Assembly: GCF_958445495.1 (NCBI RefSeq)
Contig: NZ_CAUCSQ010000006.1
Coordinates: forward strand, 1-64,000
Origin: an uncultured Bacteroides sp.
GTDB taxonomy: Bacteria > Bacteroidota > Bacteroidia > Bacteroidales > Bacteroidaceae
DNA: 64,000 bases
Direction of reading: 5' to 3'
Shown here: positions 58,748 through 64,000 of the stretch, in pieces
Layout of the letters: the number at the start of each line of letters is the position of its first letter
Position numbering within the stretch: the stretch's first letter is position 1
Notes under the pieces: generated by a model
What the model saw: the letters and a program-made list of their open reading frames with translations, nothing else
What the model was told of the DNA's origin: nothing
The model's database searches: none
Made by a program: the position numbers and the translations under genes

Positions 58748-59392
58748 ATGTCAGTAAAATTCGAATTATACAAAACTCCCATGCCGAAGGAGAGAAAAAA
58801 CAAGGTGAGATACCATGCGCGCCCTATCAGTTACGAAACGGTAGACACAGAAGATTTGATTTACCGGATTCATAGCCGGTGTTCGCTGAGCCCGTCGGAC
58901 ATCATAGCCACGCTGGAAGAATTGAAATATGAAGTAGCCCAATGCCTCAAAGAGGGAAAGAAAGTACATATTGACGGACTGGGATACCTGCAAGTCACCC
59001 TTAGTTGCGAAGAGGAAATACGCGACCCCAAAGCCAAACGGGTGCACAAAGTCAAACTGAAAGCCGTCAAGTTCAAGGCTGACAAAGAACTTAAAGCGGA
59101 ACTCTCCGACATGCATTTCCAACGTTCGAAATACAAGCCGCACTCCGCCGGGCTTTCCGAAATAGAGATAGATATGGAGCTGACGAAATACTTTGCAGAG
59201 AATCAGATTATCACCCGGAAAGACTTCCAGCATCTCTGCGGAATGACACAGATTACCGCATACCGCCACATAAAAAGACTGATTGCGGAAAAGAAACTCC
59301 AAAACAAAGGGACTACCCATCAACCTATTTACACGCCAGTGCCGGGCAATTACAGAGTTTCCACGGATGTCAAATACAAGGATAAGAAATAG
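58748..59392 (+). CDS. HU-like DNA-binding protein with C-terminal winged helix
   Basis: 214 residues. Residues 1-125 are an HU/IHF-like domain of the Bacteroidetes form (MSVKFELYKTPMP start; LSPSDIIATLEELKYEV, GKKVHIDGLGYLQVTL). The C-terminal part (about 133-205) looks like a winged helix (LTKYFAENQIITRKDFQHLC, then ITAYRHIKRLIAEKK). Likely a nucleoid or regulatory DNA-binding protein, and a candidate to bind the palindromes in its own leader. Ends at a bidirectional-looking terminator. Confidence 0.85.
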   Translation: MSVKFELYKTPMPKERKNKVRYHARPISYETVDTEDLIYRIHSRCSLSPSDIIATLEELKYEVAQCLKEGKKVHIDGLGYLQVTLSCEEEIRDPKAKRVHKVKLKAVKFKADKELKAELSDMHFQRSKYKPHSAGLSEIEIDMELTKYFAENQIITRKDFQHLCGMTQITAYRHIKRLIAEKKLQNKGTTHQPIYTPVPGNYRVSTDVKYKDKK

Positions 59393-59426
59393 GATAATTA
59401 TTTGAATGAAGCCCCTGGTGAAAGAA

Positions 59427-59485
59427 CAGCCCTTCACCTGCTATCTCCCGTCAACAAGGGATATCAGAGCAAAGGTGAAGGGCTG
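59427..59485. terminator. terminator between convergent genes
   Basis: CAGCCCTTCACCT (59427-59439) and AGGTGAAGGGCTG (59473-59485) pair perfectly over 13 bp; it lies between the HU-like gene and the minus gene ending at 59511 and may serve both. Confidence 0.65.
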
Positions 59486-59510
59486 CTATTATATTATAAC
59501 TTTCCCGGAG

Positions 59511-61652
59511 CTACTCACGGTCACGCCATTCCAAATCACGCGAGTAGTCACCCAAAATCATGCCGCGCCATACTTTTGAATTCGTTTCCCCGTCCAGCGT
59601 ATATGCAACTCCGTCCAATTTAGAAGTCTTAAAAGCACTGGCTCCCTGGTCACGAGTAGATTCCAGAGGAAAACTGATTCCCAACCATTGAAGAAGAGCA
59701 GGCACAGGAAGTACACTCTCCATCATTCTCCCTTCATTTTCCATTGTCTGATAGCAAGTATTGCATAAAGTCGTGTATTTCATCTCACTTAGAAGAACCT
59801 GTTGCTGCTTCTCCACATTTTTGCCGTTTTCATTTACAGTTTCCACTGTACAGATTTGAAGTCCTTCCGTAGGCAATTCCCGTTCTACCCGGTTACCTTC
59901 TTCATCCAATACGTATTTTTTCACTTTCTTTACCTGGTTTTTCACGATTGTAACAGGATTGCCGAGTTCGTCTACCGTCTCTTCCAACTGCCCCTTATAG
60001 AATTTCCAATAACCTATCAGGTTCGGATGTTCTTCTGCCGACAAATTCAACCGGTTACTATACGCTTTTACCTCATCGTCCGTCATGGTCTTGTTCCATA
60101 TCCGTAATTCCAGAATGTAACGTCCCGCATTTCTTAATTTGTTGCTAAGTACCAAATTCGTATTATCAATGCAGTCGGCGGTCTTTTTGTCAATGTCGGT
60201 ATCCGTGACTTTCTTTGACGAGGTCTTCCTCAATCCGTCATAATAGGTATAACTGGCGAGTTTGCCCCTTACCCGATATTCTTTTTTCCGGCTTGCCGGA
60301 GTCACATTCCCCCACTCGTCTTCTTTCTCGTCGACCGTCACCTCATTCTGGAACAATTCCGAATCATAAAATTTCATGGTAGACGTCAACGTATGAATCA
60401 TCGGATTAAGGAAGTTCGACCATTGGACATTCGAAGTTCCGTCATCCACTCCCCAGAAGTTGCCGGTAGCCGATGCATAAGTATGGTCGGTCCTCATTTT
60501 CCAGGATGACTTAGAAAGGAATTCCAGTCCGTCCTGGTTGGAAGGTACATAACTGCAACTCGCAGAAGGACGGGCCGCCATGATATATTCCACTGTCATC
60601 CCATTATTCAATGTATCAATCGAATAAATCTGGCGCATGGTTTTCACTCCTTTCAAGTCAGAAGTCCGGGTGATGGAATCAACGACAATTCCCTTATATG
60701 ATTTATCGAACCATAATACCTCATCTTCTATCAATCCCGGATTCATTTCCTTGGATACTGAAAAATGCTCGTAATGGAAAATACCGAACATATTACGTTC
60801 TTCCAGGCTGTTTCCGCCATATTGCCCGTCGGCCGTGCCTCCGTGGTTGGAAGTAATGATAATCAGCCAGTCCTCATAATAATAATTAGTCCGCGCCCTG
60901 ACTGCCTCAAGCAACTGCCCGATATAACCATCCATTTTTTTCATCGCTTCTTTATAGCCGCCATTGCTTTCATTCCACCCTCCGCCACTGACCGCAGCAT
61001 CCAGCACGCCGCGGAAAGAGAGATAGATGACACGGTTACTTTCTTCGTCAATCTGTTGCAGCGCAGTTGCCAGCGTCTCCTCGTCGGAAGCGGTGGTGAC
61101 ATTAGTCGTAGCTTTATCCAACAACTTCTCATTCTGTATCTTCCACGGCGTAACAGCCAACGTATGCATGGATTTGTCATAATCGGTAATATACTGGAAG
61201 AAGCCGGGATATGCCTTGATGGACTCATCAAAATCCGGGTCAAAAATCTGGTTGGTGAGATAGTCGTTATCCTGGATGCCGTGACGCATCGGAATGTTCC
61301 CCGTCAACATCGACGCACAGGCAACCGCATTCTCTTCTCCGGCCGACGGACGATAATTGTCATCTTTATGCTCTGCCTCCAATCCGCTCCAGGCGTAATA
61401 GCTATGGGACAACAATCCTTTCACGGTTCCGTCATCCGGAAATGCATTTTTCGCCAAATCCCCTCCGCCTGCACCTTCCAGATTAATCCAAAGGACATAA
61501 TTCTTCGTTTCAGCACGGCCTCCCACGTCGTCAAGTCCTTCTTCTACCGATATAGGCGTATCATACTTAGTGCATGCGGGCAGCAGGTTCCCCAACAACA
61601 TTGCCAGAAAAACCCATTTCGTTATCATTCGTGTCTTCATCTCTGTCTTCAT
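59511..61652 (-). CDS. alkaline-phosphatase-superfamily lipoprotein with LamG-like domain
   Basis: 713 residues from ATG 61652, two bases after the previous stop; an upstream TTG at 61673 is rejected. Lipobox LLGNLLPAC. The N-terminal domain (about 50-345) has the metallo-phosphatase/phosphodiesterase layout: NYVLWINLEGAGGG, ENAVACASMLTGNIPMRHG and the metal motif IITSNHGGTADG. The nucleophile position appears as Ala-Ser rather than Thr, so activity is uncertain. A beta-sandwich with NAGRYILELRIWNKTMTDDE (about 510-529) is LamG-like, probably binding glycan. Coupled to the M60-like gene upstream. Confidence 0.65.
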   Translation of the reverse strand: MKTEMKTRMITKWVFLAMLLGNLLPACTKYDTPISVEEGLDDVGGRAETKNYVLWINLEGAGGGDLAKNAFPDDGTVKGLLSHSYYAWSGLEAEHKDDNYRPSAGEENAVACASMLTGNIPMRHGIQDNDYLTNQIFDPDFDESIKAYPGFFQYITDYDKSMHTLAVTPWKIQNEKLLDKATTNVTTASDEETLATALQQIDEESNRVIYLSFRGVLDAAVSGGGWNESNGGYKEAMKKMDGYIGQLLEAVRARTNYYYEDWLIIITSNHGGTADGQYGGNSLEERNMFGIFHYEHFSVSKEMNPGLIEDEVLWFDKSYKGIVVDSITRTSDLKGVKTMRQIYSIDTLNNGMTVEYIMAARPSASCSYVPSNQDGLEFLSKSSWKMRTDHTYASATGNFWGVDDGTSNVQWSNFLNPMIHTLTSTMKFYDSELFQNEVTVDEKEDEWGNVTPASRKKEYRVRGKLASYTYYDGLRKTSSKKVTDTDIDKKTADCIDNTNLVLSNKLRNAGRYILELRIWNKTMTDDEVKAYSNRLNLSAEEHPNLIGYWKFYKGQLEETVDELGNPVTIVKNQVKKVKKYVLDEEGNRVERELPTEGLQICTVETVNENGKNVEKQQQVLLSEMKYTTLCNTCYQTMENEGRMMESVLPVPALLQWLGISFPLESTRDQGASAFKTSKLDGVAYTLDGETNSKVWRGMILGDYSRDLEWRDRE

Positions 61653-61653
61653 T

Positions 61654-64000
61654 TTAATAATAATAGGTTCCAAATTCTGCGATTTTCTGTATTCTGTCCA
61701 ACTCTTTATTGGCCTTTTCCGGACGGTTCGGCTTCTCCTCTACAGGAAATCCCGCCGGCCGGTCTTTAGCCACATGGCTCACACGGTCAAACCGCAAACG
61801 TATGCCGCGTACACCGGATATCGTGGAGGGAAGATCGATATAAAACAGGTTCTTACGGTCAGGCCAATACTGTTTCTGTCCCACATATTCCAAATCCCGG
61901 TCCGAATCATAGATTGTTGTCCATCCGGAAGTTTCCATTTGCGGATAATTGACAAAAACGGAATCCACATCATTATATTCCAGAGAAGCAGAAGTAACTT
62001 CCACTATCACATGCTTAGGCGTAAATGTAAAATTGTCGTAATTTTTCCAGTCTTTATTATAAATGCCTTCTTCTTTCGAATCCCCGAAACCGAAATACAC
62101 GCCGTCTATATCGAGACTTGCCGTACCTGGCTTGATAACCACCGTATAGGGGAACCGGGGAGTAGTAGCTTTATAGTAAAGGCTGTCTTTCTTATAAGGG
62201 AAATGCTCTTCGCCGTCATCGGTCTTATAAGATTTGTAATCATCATGATAAGATATCCACATCGTGGAAATATCACCGTCAAACAGATTGAAAGGCGTTC
62301 CGTCCTTTGCCGCCGGACTGAAAGTCTTATTTTCATCAAGATATTTATAATTTCCGGACTTTAAGCCGTCGCCTTCCCCTGAATAAGCGGCCGCTTCCCA
62401 CCCTTTACGAACATGCAGGAACGGAGTTTTACCGGAATGCGTATAAAACACCTTGCCGTCATAATCGTCTACCTCGTTATATGCCAACGGATTATACTTC
62501 CATATCTGTTTTTCCAAATGAGCCTTTTCTATCGATTTATTTTTCACATCGTCTGACACCGTTAATCCCCAACGGTCAAAAACCGGCATAAAATCCCGGT
62601 CGAAATATTCAGTCAATGCGGTAAGAAGGGCATCCGTCATACTCAGCCGATTTACAACACTTTTCTGACTTTCCTCCGCCAAAAAGCGATTAAAATAGCC
62701 AAAAAACTTCCAGCCGTCTTTCTTCGTCCCCGAAGCGTCGGCCTCTTGTTGTTCATAACCGATAATGGAAGAAAACAAAGCAAACAAGGCTTGCGAGAAA
62801 GCAGGATCGTTTTTTGTCGGGATTTCCGACATTTTCATTTTAGCATCCGGGTTATAAACCTTACAGGAATCCTGAGATGCAAACCGGATAGCCTCATCAA
62901 AACCAGCCTCCTCCATCACGTAAATGGAAGAGAAATTCATTACATAAGATGCTCCCCATCCCGTAACTTTATAAGAAGGAACCTGTTTGTTGGCCCCGGA
63001 CATCCACTTATTTTTATACAGGAAATAAAAATTGGGCAATACTTTATAAATGGTAGAAAAACTATTCGGAGTATTTTCCCCCGAAGGGACATAAGACTGC
63101 TCATACATCTCCAGGAACAGCCATCCAATCACATGAACGGTATATTCATCACCGGACTTCACCCGTTCGGGGTCAGTAATCACATCAAACATTTCCTGCG
63201 AAGACAGCAATTCGATATTGGTATTGTTATAGTATGAATACCGTTCGGTGATAAGATGCACGTCCATCACCGCCCGCAAAGGGAATCCCAGTTTCGGGAA
63301 ATTGCTGTCCGCCCCGTCCAGGCCGTAGAACTGGTTATAACACTCTACCCAATCGTCCCACAAATCCAGGGCTTCTTTCATCTTATTAACAAATGCGATT
63401 CCTTCCGATTCCACTTTTAACTTCAGGAGATTGAGGGGTACGGAGAAAGCGATGTTCGTACCTCTTAATTCTATCCAAGGAACCGTTGTCTTTTTTATTT
63501 TTTCCATCCATTCGCCCGGCTCCGTTTCATCCAGCACGAAATCCGGGGCCTCATAGACGTTTTGTATCCTTAGGGTTACCGTCTGCCCGTCTGCTTCACC
63601 ATTTCCGGAACGTTTAATCCAGAGATATCCTCCATAAGGGTTGCGCAACTCATTAATGCCTTTAAAAAGCGGGACCATCGTCGTAACTTTCGGGTCACGT
63701 TCCAAATACGTGTTTCCCGACAAATCGGACAAATCAGTAGTATGTATTCCTATCTGCGCCGTCAGCCCTTTTATATCATCATCCAGGACAATCGTCACTT
63801 TCTCGCCCGCACCCGCATACAGTCCTGTACTATAGATGGGAGAAGGAGTAATTTTTAAGTTTACGCTGGATGCGTCTACCGAAAGGCGCGACATCTCTAC
63901 GGGAAACATTACTTCCGCTTTACGTTCCTCCGTCAACGTATCTACCAAACCGGGAAATATACGCGCACGGCTGTAAAGGCTGACGTCAATTCCTTCTCCT
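61654..64000 (-). CDS. M60-like surface protein, partial, degraded metal motif
   Basis: At least 781 residues; the frame is open to the window edge, so the start is missing. SPIYSTGLYAGAGEKVTIVL (near the 5' end seen) is the entry motif of M60/enhancin-like peptidases, which cut mucin-type glycoproteins. The expected HExGH motif appears as HVIGW (63135-63121): Glu is Val and the second His is Trp, so it is probably not an active protease. Towards the C terminus NLFDGDISTMWISYHDDY marks an F5/8-type (CBM32-like) domain. Likely a glycan- or mucin-binding surface protein of a utilisation locus whose other genes lie outside. Confidence 0.7.
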   Translation of the reverse strand, partial: GEGIDVSLYSRARIFPGLVDTLTEERKAEVMFPVEMSRLSVDASSVNLKITPSPIYSTGLYAGAGEKVTIVLDDDIKGLTAQIGIHTTDLSDLSGNTYLERDPKVTTMVPLFKGINELRNPYGGYLWIKRSGNGEADGQTVTLRIQNVYEAPDFVLDETEPGEWMEKIKKTTVPWIELRGTNIAFSVPLNLLKLKVESEGIAFVNKMKEALDLWDDWVECYNQFYGLDGADSNFPKLGFPLRAVMDVHLITERYSYYNNTNIELLSSQEMFDVITDPERVKSGDEYTVHVIGWLFLEMYEQSYVPSGENTPNSFSTIYKVLPNFYFLYKNKWMSGANKQVPSYKVTGWGASYVMNFSSIYVMEEAGFDEAIRFASQDSCKVYNPDAKMKMSEIPTKNDPAFSQALFALFSSIIGYEQQEADASGTKKDGWKFFGYFNRFLAEESQKSVVNRLSMTDALLTALTEYFDRDFMPVFDRWGLTVSDDVKNKSIEKAHLEKQIWKYNPLAYNEVDDYDGKVFYTHSGKTPFLHVRKGWEAAAYSGEGDGLKSGNYKYLDENKTFSPAAKDGTPFNLFDGDISTMWISYHDDYKSYKTDDGEEHFPYKKDSLYYKATTPRFPYTVVIKPGTASLDIDGVYFGFGDSKEEGIYNKDWKNYDNFTFTPKHVIVEVTSASLEYNDVDSVFVNYPQMETSGWTTIYDSDRDLEYVGQKQYWPDRKNLFYIDLPSTISGVRGIRLRFDRVSHVAKDRPAGFPVEEKPNRPEKANKELDRIQKIAEFGTYYY

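Noticed and set aside
1..64000. CRISPR array, rRNA genes, replication origin
   Set aside because: No regularly spaced repeats of CRISPR type, no rRNA-like sequence and no DnaA-box cluster were seen on reading through.

Overview
The window looks like chromosomal DNA of a gut Bacteroides-type organism (order Bacteroidales). The signs are promoters of the Bacteroidetes form (a TAnnTTTG box near -7, usually with little -33 or Shine-Dalgarno signal), many lipoproteins, a PPi-dependent phosphofructokinase, a glycan-degrading gene set, and a VirE-like/HU-like gene pair. The species cannot be fixed from the sequence alone.

Layout. 1-4.85 kb: AT-rich accessory DNA that looks like a prophage or other mobile-element remnant. 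It holds small phage-type ORFs, a shortened tRNA-like sequence, and a repressor gene with a clear two-operator switch. 5-9 kb: core genes (prmA, a GH25 lysozyme, pfp) plus a short MITE-like element. 9.1-14.8 kb: a three-gene RND efflux operon, divergent from a patatin/BamA-type surface protein (15.1-17.3 kb). 17.3-32.8 kb: a seven-gene operon on the minus strand joining a complete RND tripartite system to ABC components. One RND pump carries an ABC ATPase domain at its C terminus, and that domain appears split by a four-helix membrane insertion. 33.1-41.5 kb: enzymes for rhamnose- and galactose-containing pectic glycans (GH35, DUF2264, GH105, GH78, rhamnose mutarotase). 41.6-45.4 kb: an ExbB-ExbD-ExbD operon ending in a TonB-shaped protein whose C terminus looks like a sugar-binding jelly roll.

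45.4-46.1 kb is a long divergent control region with four copies of one operator motif. The copy nearest each promoter lies exactly 28 bp from its -7 box, so the ExbB operon and the divergent transglutaminase-like lipoprotein gene are probably switched on together. 46.1-56.9 kb is an AT-rich run of secreted, lipidated and small membrane proteins, almost all unrecognised, in which at least three genes are broken: an in-frame stop in an O-antigen-ligase-like gene and frameshifts in two small membrane-protein genes. 57.1-59.4 kb: a VirE-like P-loop protein and an HU-like DNA-binding protein, separated by strong palindromes. 59.5-64 kb: two coupled surface genes, a phosphatase-superfamily lipoprotein and an M60-like protein whose metal motif is degraded; the second runs off the window.

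The most unusual items are the RND-ABC fusion operon and the ExbBD/TonB-like operon with its mirrored operators. All functional readings are by eye from motifs; no searches were run.
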